A DNA stretch of 64,000 nt from Tomocerus qinae (Eukaryota > Arthropoda > Collembola > Entomobryomorpha > Tomoceridae), in assembly GCA_020055645.1 (NCBI GenBank), contig CM034547.1:39597909-39661908 (forward strand). The letters are read 5' to 3'. Shown piece after piece: positions 41,031 to 56,000 of this stretch (position 1 is its first letter; the number at the start of each line of letters is the position of its first letter). The translations under genes were made by a program, and so were the position numbers. The notes under the pieces were generated by a model. It was given only the letters and a program-made list of their open reading frames with translations. It was not told the DNA's origin and did no database searches.

Positions 41031-44000
41031 ATGTTTTACTGCCTCAAGAGAAAAATGGTGAGGGACATGAATGTGATTGTGATTATCTTGGCCTGTTTAT
41101 GGGCTGTACCGACATCCTCCTTATACTCAAATCAATTCGCCGTTTATGTCCCGGCAGGTGAAGCCAGGGCAAGCGAAATTGCAATCAAAAATGGTTTCAA
41201 CAACCTTGGAAAGGTATGTCTAAAATGCTCTTTTTTATATTTTTTCATGATAGTGGTATTTAAGTATTCCAGGTTTTCGTCGTTTCGGTTTTCATTCGAA
41301 TATGTAAAAAATTGGTAGGGTAGAAGTACAGAAATGGAATGCATTACAAACTGGTTTCATGACTTTTCTGGTATTGCTACAAATATAAAATGTTAAAACC
41401 AAAAATAATCCCCTCTAGGCTAGATTTTACTGATTCTGGTTGTAATCACGATTTTAATCTTGCACTTGCGCAGACAGATGTTTCTAAATAATCCATTTAC
41501 TCTGATTTAAATCTTCACCGTGAATATCTATAGTACTATTAAAAGATTAATGCGCAGAAATCTAGTCGAATTCTTTCTGAGTTCGATTTAATGGTTTATT
41601 TGGTCCAAAATTCTACAAAAGTTTACATGCAGCGAATTCTTTAAGAAACATTTGCAGAATTGCAGAGGGTGTACCTTGTTCTTATTCACAATGGTATTAG
41701 TACATTTGTAATTCTAATTGAATTGAAGACGTGCTCAACGCAAGCCAAGCTTCGTCTGGCCATAAATATTATAAGTTAAATTTTAATCAGAAGCATCATC
41801 AAGTAACGCCTACACAAAGTCCTTATCTTTTCCTTGTGCAGCCAATTCAAGTTTTTCTATTCGCTGAGTGTTACTTGGATTTATGTGTTAGCGCAGCTAA
41901 ATAGAGTCTTAGTTGCAAAAATAAATATATACATCCTCTTTCTGTGTGAGACAAGAATGTGTTTGCCGATGTGTTCATTCATTGTCTATAATATGAGCTA
42001 TATATGTGTGATTCCCAGATAACATCCAGAAGAGGCATGCAATGCATTCAGTGTACAAAATTTACCACTTTTTAGCCTTTTTTACCATCACAGTGGTAAA
42101 AATGCACTTAATGGTAAAAATGCATTTAATGGTAAAAATGGTAAATTTTAGCCATTGAGTAGACAGCTGAGTACAGATATACTAGACTTCCTAAAATACA
42201 AGTTTTAAAATTTTACTTTCTATGAAATATTTCCAATTAGCCCTTTAATCATTCAAACTAATCATATTTATTTGATTGTACACCAAAAGTTATTAAAAAA
42301 TGAAGAAAGAAAGATTGTATTTGGTATCGCCCATTTAAAATTAGTGCTAATTTAATTGCAATTAATTTCTCAATCAGCAAGAGTTGTTAGCGCCCCCATT
42401 GGTTGAATCCTACTCTGATTGATGAACACTTATCAATTTGTGGCAACAATGATCATCTGCTAAGCTATTTCATACTTTGGCACCGAATTTTATTCAAAAT
42501 TCAAACACGAAATTTAAATGAAACTATTTTTTACCATTTTTACCATTTATACCACTTACCACTACTTTGTAGGTAGTGGTATTTAACGTTAAATACCATT
42601 AAAAACCACTTACCACTGGTAAGTGGTAAATGGTATTTTGTACACTGAATGCATTGTATTTTGTTAGTTATATGATGATACTAACTTTGCAGAGTATTAC
42701 AATAATACTTTTTATAAAACTTATTATATTGCTGATTCAGAATCCTGATTAATTTATATATATGTATTTAGTGTATACAGTACACACACACTCGGTCACT
42801 CGGTGAATGTAATACCTAACTGTACTCTTAATAATAATAGTGTTCTTCTTAAAGAATGTGTAGAACATATTATGTGTATTGAAAGCAGGAAACCGTTTTA
42901 TATTTTTATAGGAGTAAAATATGAAGTAATTATAAGAATTCTACTCTTCATCTGGATGGATAGTATACGGAACTTTATTATATAATATTACGTCATATTT
43001 TTTTAAAATATTTTTACATCATAACGACTACCTGCTTCTCTCTAGCTCAATTGTTTTGGTATAGGTAGTTAAGTTATATTATAGTTGTAGATTACTACGA
43101 GATAATAAATCTCTGACTATAGCTCTGTGTTTTTAAGTGTATCAACTTTAAGCACACATTACCAAGCCAGAACTAAGTACAAATAGGAAAATCTTGCACC
43201 TCCAGTCAGTGGTGGAATAAATTTGGCATCCTGGGGTTCTGATTCCATTCCACATATTTCATATTTCGCTAGATTGCGATTAGAAATGTGTCCAATAATG
43301 TCTACCCATATTTAAAAAACCACACCCCTAATTATTTAAGAAATTTCGAATATCTACCCACGCCCAATTTTAAGTCTCACATCCAGTTGCGTATTTGGTT
43401 TCTAGAGGTAGAACATATCCATAAATCGAATTAAATCAATGCAAATGTTCGAATAAAATCCATGCAAAGGTAATTCTAATTTTTAGATAAAGGAAACCAC
43501 GGATATATTTTAGGGCATATAAAATTTCCTGATATTTAGAATATTTTCCATCCCTGACCTGATGAATAAGACCTAAATATGAATAATATGATCAGGAATC
43601 AGGATTACCCTTGCCTTGCAGTGTTGGGATGTTGGGAGTAGTATATACCTAAAATAGCCATGTTATGCGGTATGTATACCTATGTAGTACTTAAGAGATC
43701 TGTTTTTGTTTGTAACCATGCGAAATGTGTAAAGGAAATCTAGCTGAAAGTTCTACTACAAGGTTACACTAAAATGAATTGTTAGGAAATTCCGTGCAGT
43801 GCACGTTTTGGTTTTGCTCTGTGGACTCCATTCTCTTGTCGAACTATTTGTGTTGTTGTGGTAGATATCGAAGCAGCAATCGAAAAGAACAAATCACTCT
43901 CTGGACTTCAATGCCTTCAGTTATTGAGAGAGATTTACCTCTAAATAAATCGGCATACCTCACACTTGAACAAACTCCATCCATCCATCCATCCATTCTA

Positions 44001-47000
44001 TTCTGTCTCATGTACTTACGACGCTAAATATACTTTCACTTTAACTTCATATTTTCGGTACCCACCTCTAGCGAGACCCACTTATATATAATTGAGATGT
44101 CATTATTCCCTTTTAGAGACATGTTTGCTTTATCCAGCATATACTCAAAAATACCTACAAACTAAAAGTACCTTTAACAACTCGCTTTTATTTAAATAAT
44201 ATAATACTAATACTTTAATCAACCATGGTCCAAGGACACCAAAGCTATTTTTGCACCCTCCTCCGTCCGTACTTTACATATTGAATTCATTTACTCTTAA
44301 AAGGCAGTAGACCGTGTAATCCCCACTGCAACTGCTGATGCTGAAATTTTATTACTAACGCAGTTTACTATGTCAGAGCCGGGCTGCATATTTAACTACC
44401 ACCCACTCATAGACCAAGTAAAGGTCAAAAGTAAAAAATGCCGTTGATACACAAATTCTTATGAAATTAAATACTCTATGGGGTAAATCCGTCAACTACT
44501 AGTCGAAATTCTAGTAGAGATTAAATATAATACTCTGCCTGAAACAATTTCTCAGATTTTCCCAGCCCACTCTTTCCAACTACAAATTATAACATAATCC
44601 CATGTCTTCTATTCTCATATCTTTTATGATCTACGAATACGACGATGAACACTGTACACACGTCACACTTAAGCTGAATCCGCACTGCTTGTTATTGCAA
44701 CCTTTTAAAATCGTTTTCGTTAAGATAAAAATGTGTAAACAGAAATTGTTGGACACGAAATGTTACTGCCATCCGCACTGAGTTTGAAACTACCATAACA
44801 GTATTGTTCATACCATTTATTTCTAAAGAAATAATTTTTTGGTGCGAATGCTTCATTTTGGCAGTCGAACAAAATGTCGTCACCTATTGATGCAGTCTGC
44901 GATTGGAAAGGCGCAGGAAATCAAAATCCCTATAAAAATTTATTGTAATATATTCTTTTTTTCAATTTCATTCAATTGTCAGTTTTAAACATGGATTGTA
45001 GTAAAAAACGTAAAATTGCACTAATATTTCTTCTGAATCGTCGACGAAAAAGGAAAATGAAATACGTCAAACGCTTTTGGGTACACCCACTTAACCGTTT
45101 AAGACTTACGATGGGAGAAGAGCTAAAAGTTGAACAAATGTACCAACATTACCCCGAAAAGTTTTTTCAGTATACAAGAATGAGTGCCTCACAATTCGAC
45201 ATTTTAATGAAAATGGTTAAAAAGGACATCCAGAAAAGCGATACTAACTACAGAAAAGCAATAACACCGAAAGTCCGACTTTTTGTAACACTACGGTACG
45301 TGATATTACTGTCTGTCACTTTTATGTAGTATGTATGTATGCTATCATATTAAATAATACGTAACATAAATTACAATAAAAAATATAATATTAATAGATT
45401 CCTGTCTACGGGAGACTCTTTTAAGAGCATCGCCACTAGTTTTAGCATGGGATTAACAACAGTATGGGAAATTGTAGTTGAAACGGCAATTGCAATCTGG
45501 AAAAATCTTTTTCCAATATATGTAAAGGTAACTAACCTATTTATTTGGTTTTGAAAGAGTCAACAGGGTAAAGTTTGGTTTTATGTTTTGAAGTTAATAT
45601 GGTTTATTGCAATATATAATCAAAGTTAATTAATCTTGCAGCCCCCAACATCTTCAGAGTGGAAAAGTATTATGGAAGAGTTTAATCATATGTGGAACTT
45701 TCCAAACTGCCTTGGTGCGATTGATGGAAAACACATACAAATTCAATCACCCCGAACACTGGATCCACTTATTTCAATTATAAAGGCTTCTTTAGTGTAG
45801 TGCTATTAGCTACATGTGACGCAAATTACAAGTTCACCACCGTGGACATTGGAGCGTATGGGCGACAGAGCGATGGCGGAATATTCTTAAGATCATCCCT
45901 AGGAAGAAGTTTACATGAAGGCAAAGCTTAATATTCTATAAACTACATTAAAAACAATTACTCAATTCTTTCTTAATTATTTATTTATATATAATGGCAG
46001 GAACATTTCCATTTCCCGAACCACTGGATATTTCGGATTCGCCATTTATTCACCCGTGTGTTTTTTTGGGGGATGAGGCTTTTTCTTTAACTCCTTACAT
46101 GATGCGACCTTATCCCGGAAAATTCTTGCCGAATGACAAACGTATATTTAATTATCGTTTGTCAAGAGGTAGGAGAGTTATAGAAAATTGTTTCGGGATA
46201 TTATCTAGCCGATTTCGAATATTTAGAAGACCATTATTGGCTAGTCCAGACAACGCAGTCAACTATGTAAAAGGTATGTCATAATATTCATATCCGTCTT
46301 TCAAATATCGATGTTTTATTGTCGTATTTTTCTATAGCTGCAATCGCTTTGCATAATTTTCTTCGAACTGAAGAATTAAAATTGGACTCGTCCTCTCACA
46401 TGTACTGTCCACCCGGTTTTGCTGACGAAAATGATGAACCAAATGGAAACTGGCGAGCCATTTCGGATAACCCAACTGCATTGTGTCCTATATCTGGTCT
46501 TGGATCAAATATGCATTCAAAAGTTGCTAAACAGATGCGACTTAATTTAACATCATACTTCATCGGAAAGGGGGAGGTTTCGTGGCAGTATGAGCGAGCT
46601 GGTGTTCTACCTGATAGTCTGATAGTTACCAATGAAAAATAAATGTACCGTATTATATATGTGATTAAAAGCTATTATATACTTAATTGTAGGGAAATAT
46701 TATTCAGAGGGTTAAAAGTTTTATATCGTATTTATGTTACCCCTGTTGGATTTCTGTAAAAATCACTCTTGAAAAGCTTTAATCTAGTAGGTTAACTTAA
46801 ACGACTTTCACGGTTATATAATTCTGTATGATGCTATCAATAACTAGTAAAAATGCTTCACGATTTATAATTTGTAACCTATTTATTTTTTATAAACCTG
46901 GATATGCAATACACGGATAATACGAGTAAATACGAAATGAATATTTCAAATCATCAATTTTCATCGGTTTCAAACTGAATATTAAACATTACTTCCGAAA

Positions 47001-50000
47001 TCTTCATTTTTGCCAAACTTGATTGTTTTTTGTTCATGTTACGTAATTCTTCAGCCAAACCCATGCAGCAATGTAGATGACAGTCGCTAACTTCATCAGG
47101 CTTTTTAAGAAACTTTATAATTTCTTCATCCACCTTATCCCCTGACCGCTTTCTTCCTTTTGGGACCTCCAGAGGTTTCTATATGAATTAAAACATCGTA
47201 TTTAGAAAAGTACTATGATTACTAAGACACTACTATTACTATATTTGTTCTGCAATGTAGTTAATCCACCTTTGTGTGAACAGGAGTTGGTTTGTGAGTC
47301 GAAGACCCTTCTAACTCATTTTCAGTAGATATGTCAGGGTCAGAAGTGTTTATGTTTTGGTTTTCGTCCACTGACGCATCTCCATCATTTTCCATGTTCC
47401 CCGACGTACTATTGATAAAAGTTGTGACTTCAAAATGGGAAAATTAAATTGCATTGCAAATGTTAGAAAAATGTTTAGACAATTTAAAACATTACTTTGC
47501 TTCTAAGTTATAGTCATCCAAAAATTGCATCGTGTTGTAAAACGACCAGGATTCAATCCTCCTTCTTGCCTGACCACTTTTACCCTTAGCACTCTTCTTT
47601 TTTCTGGCATAAGTTGCCTTTAATTTTCCCCATTCGACTTGACACCATAGCGCTGTTGAAAAAAAACGTTTTTTAGTTCTCAGATAGTAGACATTCCCAT
47701 CTAATTATTTTCTGGAATACTTACGTTAACTAATGAGTTTAAATACCTACCTGGTTTATTCAGTTCCTGCCCAATTTCCATCCAAGCGGTTTCTTTGGCG
47801 TTTTTATTCTTGTTTGAATGCGATCCTGAGTCATACAATACTTTTTTACTTTGGACACAACTAATTAGGTGTTCTTGGATAGCTTCATCTACTTGAGTTT
47901 GAGAAAAACAATTACTAGATAAGTCCTCCATTATTAACCGTTTTTATCCCAATCATCCAAACGAGATGGTTCAAAATTTTTAAGGATCAAATTCTTTTTG
48001 ACTCGTGATTTTAAATATTCCGGGGTAGACTTTCGCAGAGAGCATCAAATATTGATCAAAGCTATTTCCACAAAGTTGGAATTTTTGAACTTGAGACAAA
48101 AACTGCTTTGACGTGTTCTAACATGCCAGAGCATTTCTGCTTCAACCAGGCAACTGCAGTGCGGAAGCGCAAAAAAAATTGTATTAACATTTCTGTCGCA
48201 ACATTTTGTTATGAATTTTAATGCTATAACACTTTCTTCGTGCGGATGGGGTCTTTAACAAATTGGTTCTGAATCTTCTGCTACAACCTGTTATAGCATG
48301 TAAAAACAGTTTGATGCGAACGATCCTTTACTTACATTTTTATGCCTACGCCATCATTCATGGAAGATAATTTTTAATTAGTATTCTCAATTACGACTCC
48401 AATAAAAATTACAACAAAATGTTTCCCCGTGCTGGAAATTCTGAAATGTACCAGTTAAGCAAAAGCAAACTATTTACTATGTTTTAAAAAGACAAAGATA
48501 TACGAAAGTTGGTTAGAGACAACAGGAATGTTTTATCTTTTGAAACGTATTATAGCTGTTCGGTTTTTATAGAATACAGATAATAGTACTAGATTAGATG
48601 CAATATTTTATTTTATGATTAGTATGTTATATCAAGTAGACCTACTAACATGAAGAAAAGCATGAAGCACGAGGGTTCACATATCACATGAGACAGTTCA
48701 ACGGTTCATTATTTTTTTGAAATATTATTATTAGCAGGCTTTACCGAGTGGTCCAAAATGGTATTATTTTCTATGCTCCATTCTAGCCCGATTGCTAAAC
48801 TCACACTTTCAGTTCTTTCGCAAAACACTTTTTTCGCATTCATTATTCTCAATGTAACCAGTACATTTATATAGTGTGCGCAGGCAGACATCTAGATCTA
48901 TCTACTTTCGTTAAATGTTTAAGTCACATATGTGTATATTGAAGCAATAAATGTTATATCCTATTGTTTGCAAACTTTTTAATTTCCTGCCGTTTGGAAG
49001 AATGGCACAACACATCCGGTTTCAAAGTTGTTTCTGCTCCATTCTGCACTTTGACTTCCGTGCTGACTTCTCTCTTCCCTTTGCTGATTAGATAAATTAA
49101 CCCTACTTTATACTAGTGTATTTTGTAGATTATTATTTTTACACTACTATGTAGTAGTTTTTAAAAGATGTAATAATAAGTAGAATTTAGTACATTCTGC
49201 AATCTGTAGTTCAGGTAATGAATATATTTATTATGGGTGTATGTACTATTACAATTACTATTTATATGGTTATAGCATGAACATGTTAAGGGATAGATAA
49301 TCATAATAATTACGTGTTTGGTACTTGAACTGATTTAAATTGGCATGTTTATTTCGGTAGGTGGCTTTATGCACATAGGTATATTTATTATGCACTTTTG
49401 TTTCCCATTTATTCGATTGATATGCAATAAAAACATGTATGTGTGAGTATGTGTGTGTATTGCATGCAGAGAGCAGTGCAGGGTGCAGAGAGTGGAGTAG
49501 ACCTTTTCTCGTCTGTGAATGTAAGCCTACCGTAATTGATTTTAAATTCGCATATAGATTGAGACTTCACATGGGCAAAAGCCTTCAAGTATTTACTTTA
49601 GAAATGTTTGTGTTAGTTACAACAGAGAGAGAGTCGTTACTTACAATTGTGAAACAGTTATTTTAAATCGAAATGTATCTGTGTCATAGTCATAGTCATA
49701 AACGCACATTCAATGCCAAGTTCCAAATCAAAACGAGCTCATAAACATGATACCAACTACATTATGAGCTGAATGAGCTCGCATGTGTAATACATAATGC
49801 TCTAAATTACAATTTTAATTAATGAATAAATAGTAATAAATGAATACCAATGCAGCTAGTAAATTAGACAAATCAACAATTCGACACTGCCGTTTATTGC
49901 ACTCATGCATAAAGATGAGTAATGCAATAAATTAATTAGCAAGCCCTCGTCTATCTATCTACTACCTACCTACTATTTCTGCTTTGTACTGTGATTATTG

Positions 50001-53000
50001 CACGTTGATTGCTGATTCTGCGACTTGCTATAATATACTTCAAATTGATGCTTAGAGTATAGAATAAAATATTAATCAATTAAACATGAAACCAATTATA
50101 ATTCGTCATTGAATAAATCAAGGACGTATAAGTATATAATATGTATAATAGGAGTGTTTGTCGGTATGAAATAACTCTTCATACAGTCCTTACCCGTATA
50201 TTAAATACCGACACCGAAATATGAAAATTTTGTGACATTGTTAAAATTCAAGGCAATTTTCAACAACAAAACAGGTCGTACACATTTTTACGCTTTAATA
50301 CCTGGTACTAATTGCCTATCTTATATATCTCCACCTCGACCGTCTCCAAAATTCGGTAACAGTAAATCAAATTTTACTGTTGGTTAAAAGTAAGAAAATC
50401 GAGTAATTTTATTTCTATTCGTTTGTAGTGTATAGGAAGTGGTATTTGAAAGGTCATCGATTTTCCCACAACTTGTAAGGAGGCCGTTGGTACATGTCGC
50501 AATGTCGCCGGTGCCAATCTACTATACCTCCTATAATGTTACACGACCCCATTGATTTTTATTTTTTGAATCAATTCCTCAGCCATTGTATTCGAAATTG
50601 CCCATGCCAACTCAGTGGTTCTATTGACCTCTAGACGAAACAGAGGTTTGAATAATGTAGCTTAATCCGTTCTACAGTTATCCCCAGACAAATTCTTTCG
50701 AGTGATTGCTTAAAAATAACCTGCCCTACCTTAGACGATTTATAAAATCAGCTGTAGTTTTACATAAGACAGCTTGTTTTCCAGTCCATTGAGTCCATAC
50801 TTATCAAATAGCAAGGCAATAAAAAAATCTTTTAGAAAAACGCTTTGGAAGGGCATACAAAGTTAAAATGTGTTTTTTCAGTAAAAATTAAAATAACACT
50901 GCGCATTTTGGGAGCAAAAAAGCTCGAAAAATTTAGACATAGTTGTACTAGATTGGCATAGCCATAGCAGAGGAGAGTCTGTAATGCAATTGTAATCTAA
51001 TCTTCGAGGGTACTCTTACAATTTACACACTGCAGCTTGCTGCGCCCAATACTATGATAGATTGTTAGTATTGTTACAGCTTTTTTATTATGTGAATTGA
51101 GAGTTTGTGCTTGAGATTTGGTCTTCCTGTCTAGAGTTGAGTATCTACATTTGTAGCTCTCTGAGTTGCAATTGCAATCTATGTGTACACTCAGAACGAT
51201 TATTATTGTTCTATACTCTTGCAGTTTTTTTGTGTGAGACATTCCTCCTTACCTATATACATGATTTAGGTTTAAGTGCCAACTCATTTAAGCTAAACAT
51301 AGCAGATTACTTAGATCCTTCTAACAAAGCATCCTACTCACGTCATGTCTATAAAGAACTTTTTTGAAAAAGTCATTCTTTCGAAAAGTATCTTCAAATA
51401 AACAGTTTAAATCCCAATATCTCATCTGTTCTATAATAAATAGCGAACGCCGTAGAAAATAGAAGCGTAAAGTTTATGAACACTATCATCACAAAACTTG
51501 CGACAGCTAGATTTAGATTACTATAGTAAGGTGTAACTGCTACTGTAGTCTGTAGAAAAGGTCCTAAGAATAACGTGTTCGAAGAATATGTATTAGGTAT
51601 TATGTACGACAATGTAGCAACGTACGTGTTGTGCTGTTCTGTCCACTGTGTCCAGAACTAGCCCCACTTACCATTGCCTAAATAAACGTGACACACTATA
51701 ATAACAATACATTAAAAATTAGCATAGATAACTATATTTAGATATATTACAACACTGTCATAAATACACAAATGAAAGTTGTCATTTTAATAATATATAC
51801 TTAATACTTACATAAATACACACCGACCTACCTACTACCTACCTAATTGTAGAGCTTGTGTAAATGTATTATCACAGTTCAAGCACTATTTCGTTCTCGA
51901 ATTATAAAAATAAATATGTGGGATTTGCATACAATTGCTTTGTTGTTGACTTTGGACAATGCTACAATATGCTGTGTCTGTATAGAATAGGACTTACTGG
52001 TGTTCACAAATATTGCAACAACAGAGAAGTATAATAATGAGATATTTGTTACTTTTACTCACTGCTACTTACAATGGTGGTATCTTGTCAGTTGTTAGAT
52101 TTAACTAGCTTACTGCATGTAGTGTATAGTGTAATGCATTACTAGTATATACCTACATGCACGTTTTATTTTTATTTTTAGTTGTGTGAATCGTGAATCT
52201 CTTATGGAAAGTTGAGAAGAGAAAATTTTGTCATTGAGATTGAGACTCATTTTTCTAATGCAAGTAAATATAAATGTAGATCTTCAAGGATTAGTAGGGC
52301 ACTACTTATCTTTATCTTATACTTTCACCGTCCAGATTAATTGTTCAAAAAACAATGATACTTGCAATGTTAAATATTGACCATTGTGTTAGGTGTTTTA
52401 TCGCAATCGCAAAAACTACCAGTATAAACCAGTCACCCGAAGTAGCACACCCAAGTGACATAGTCCCAAACAATCTATATGAATTTTGCATGTGAATCAA
52501 TGAATCGATATGACTTGACATTAAATGGTTGTAAAATACTGAAAAGGAGATAGTAAAATCTACACTTTTTTAACTGCACATTTTCTTACTACTAAAGTAA
52601 CTTTAAATGAATGAGACTTATGCAGCACATTATGTATCTTATAAAACACTTTTCTCTCAAAATATACTACTTGCGCTCTCAAGTTAGCACACGTACCATG
52701 TACAGGTCCAGTGTGTTTGTAGTATCGGAATAGAAAGAGAATTTTTTTGTAGACAATAGTTAAAGAATTGGTATTGATATGCTGATTGATGTCTGTGATG
52801 ACAATAGTGATAAATTGTTAACCTTGTCTTCTTATTTCTTTCCAGATTGGTAGTTTGGAAAATTATTTTCTTCTGGAGCACTCCAAAATTAGAAAACGCT
52901 CAGTGGACGCGAGTCATCAACACCATAAGATACTAGAAGACCATCCTGATGTAAGTATAATATGATTGGCAGAAGGGATTGATTAAGATAATTTAATGAA

Positions 53001-56000
53001 TATGTTGGTTTTATAAACATTTTGTTTGCATTCTGGCTAGGTTCACTGGTTTCAACAACAGGTGGAAAAAACACGGGTGAAGCGGGATTTTTCTTATTTT
53101 GAGGGTAGTTCTGCGTCTGCATCTTCTGCTGGACAAAATCCCTACTTCGCTTCCTCATCTCACTCTTTCCACCCATCTTATCCAAATGGATTTGTCGACC
53201 CTTTGTGGAAGGAACAATGGTACTTGGTGAGTCTTTACTTTTTACCTTTAATCCATATACACCGTATACGACGATTATGTTCCCAGTCGCCACTATCTGT
53301 TTATACCGATTAACCCACTGATATTGGAGTAAAATTACACGGAGTAAAGTTATGTGTAACTTCTATAGTGAAGGATAGGTAGTGATCTATAAGCTCAAAA
53401 ATATTGTCAGCTCCACGCTCCACCTCCACTTGATCAGGGCCGGTGAAGTTTTCATGCTGCCCGGGCAAATGCTATTTTGATGCCCACTTTATACTAACTT
53501 TAAAGTCATTCCAGAATTTAATAACGGGGAAAATTATTATTGTGGCTCATAACATATGATACTAATATAGTCTATAGGGTAAGTAATAGAAAGCAAAATT
53601 TAAAGCTCATACTATATGACTTAAGACAGAAGATTTAGGTGAGTCTTTTCGTGTTGATACGGTTTGGGTACGTCAAGAATGTTTACAAGATTGGGTTTCG
53701 GATGGGGGCTAACATTTCATATAGATGTCTGAAATGTATATATTCGCGCGTATCGCGAAAATTTTTGGCATTTTTTTGACGAGAATGGGTCAAAAAAATA
53801 GCCTAAAAATTGAAAACAATCGCGCGGACCTCGATTTTTTTGCTATTAGCAAAAACCCGTAAAGCCCCATACTTCAATGCGTCCCTGGAATAGATGCTGG
53901 TTGCATTGCATTGAGACGGTTTGCTTTGAAACAGTTCGGATTGAGAAGGTTTTGGGTTGAGACGGTTTGGGTTGAGACAGTTTGGTTGAGACGGTTTGGG
54001 TTGAGACAGTTTGGGTTGAGACGGTTTGGGTTGGGACGGTTTGGGTTGAGACAGTTTGGGTTGAGACAGTTTGGGTTGAGACGGTTTGGGTTGAGACGGT
54101 TTGGGTCAAGACGGTTTGGGTCAAGACGGTTTAGTTTGAGACGATTTGGATTGACACGGTTAGTGTTGGGAAAGCTGGGGTTGAAACAGTGTGGATGATG
54201 ATAGTTTGAGTTGACTCTATTTGGATGGAGACGGGTTGGAGGGAAGATGAAATCACTAATTTTGTTATTAATTGGAGGATTACAAACCAAGTGCTCACGT
54301 TGGAGGATTATTTTCAAACTCGGAATCGTACAATGATAATTACATTGTTTTTGTTGAATTTTTTAATTACTGGAATGTTAAAATACATAATTGCTCAGAC
54401 AGAGGTTAAGAAAATTTTGAAAAAAACAATAATTAGTTCAAAAAAATCAAATATCAGAATTGATAAACTTTATTAGCTTTATTTTATTAGCTAAATTAAC
54501 CCTAGAATTCCCGTAGTGGTCCATCCAGGGATTTTAGGCCTTTTGTTCTATCGTAGCTCAAAGCAGATATGCCTTATAACCTCAAGGATTTTTGTATTTC
54601 TTAAAAATGCGTTTCTCTTTTGTGTAGAAAATTTCATCAAAATCGGTTGATATTTAAGGCAAAATAAAATTAAGAAACTGAAAAGTGGAACCACTTTTCT
54701 ACGCTAATGCTCAAGCTGGTCCATCCATGGACAGGGATGGTTTCGAGATCCTTGAGTCCATGGGTGGAGCACCCTATGTAATAGTGCTGTTGGTTGGGCA
54801 TATTATTTATGAAATCGTGCTCCGAACCATGATAGTCAAAAACGGCAAAAGAATCCATACGTGGACAACCAATCATAACGCACAGCCATGAATGGACCAC
54901 TTGCACTTGGGCATTAACGTTGATTTTATAGACTGGGCAGACTGGGAACACTGGGTTATTAGAAGAATAGTTTGAAATTAACTAAATGGCGAATAGGATA
55001 TTTTACGTTTGGTACATAATGCATATTAAATTAACGCAACAGGTCTTTTGTGAGTATAGTTTCTTTGAAATACTAACAGATCGGTTACATAACAAAAAAA
55101 CATTTTTCTTTTATTTTGCTGCCCCCCTCAGCTTGATGCCCGGTGCCGTCGCCCCGGTTGCCCCCCCAATTCCCCGGCCCTGCACTTGATAAAGACCCTG
55201 AAGATTTATAAAATATATATTCAAAAATTTTCTTGAGCAAGATTCAAATTATGGAGCAAAAATGGCAGGATGTATAAAAGATGTACAAAAAAAGTTTGTC
55301 TAATAGTCGAAAATAGTTTTACAAAATTAACCAGGTATTCGTACAGTGTTCACCGGTTAGGACATAATATATTATAGTAGCAATGAATGCGCTATAATCG
55401 ACTAATTAATATAGTCAGTAGAGGATGATGGGTGAATTGAGACTTATATGAAGTTATAAATAATGATACATACATAGGACATAGAGACTCTGACTCTATA
55501 CGCAACTGCAGATTTAGACAGACAAATTTAACATCAAATGAGATATAAAACAAATGTCCAAATACATCCTTCTAAAGCTAACAGGTGACAGGCTGATTTA
55601 TATGCTGGAGATTGGACTCTTATGCCTTATACTAAATTACTACCTTTTGGATATTAAAATTTACAAATTGGCATATTTAATGTTATGTATATGATTGATC
55701 AATTCCACATCCTTGAAGACTGATTTGGATAATTCCTCCAAAACAACTCAAGATGTTTAATATAGGGGGGTTCTATTATATGGTATTGGTATTATAATGG
55801 TTATAATGTAACTGCGGATTTTTGTATTCCATTATAAACGAGTGAATGAAATCTAGACAGAACCCTCTTACTTTAATATATTGCATATTGTACATGCCCT
55901 TAAATAAATAGAATATTTATTATCAATGTCGGCATCTATTGTATCATTATCAGTGGGGATCTGGGAATAGAGTATAATAGTAACCGTAAAATTCTTATTT

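Larger units (their letters stand above)
44673..48254. mobile_element. PIF/Harbinger transposon, two genes, nearly intact
   Basis: About 3.6 kb inside convertase intron 1. It carries the two genes typical of the superfamily in convergent order: a DDE nuclease on the + strand and a MADF/Myb-like DNA-binding protein on the - strand. Putative ends share ATCCGCAC (left GCTGAATCCGCAC, right complement GACCCCATCCGCAC) and abut TTAA on both sides, consistent with the 3-bp TTA/TAA target preference. Extra copies of TCCGCACTG occur inside both ends (near 44772 and 48150). The end positions are tentative; the gene content is firm. Confidence 0.75.
53435..55182. mobile_element. hAT-type non-autonomous element in convertase intron 3
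   Basis: 1748 bp between 8-bp duplications CACTTGAT. The ends are CAGGGCCGG/CCGGCCCTG (9 bp perfect, then diverging), a form common in hAT elements, with GC-rich GCCCGGGCA-type sequence just inside both. No transposase remains. The inside holds a 15-bp minisatellite and perhaps a nested piggyBac-like piece. Confidence 0.85.

Noticed and set aside
41031-41213. First convertase exon as a separate small gene, because it lies 11.6 kb from exon 2
   Set aside because: Its phase, donor site and prodomain sequence ([16 protein letters not shown]) join exactly to exon 2 ([12 protein letters not shown]), as in other convertases.
53846-54317. Long repetitive open frames on both strands around the minisatellite
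   Set aside because: They are a by-product of a 15-bp repeat whose length is a multiple of three; both strands are open at once, which argues against coding.
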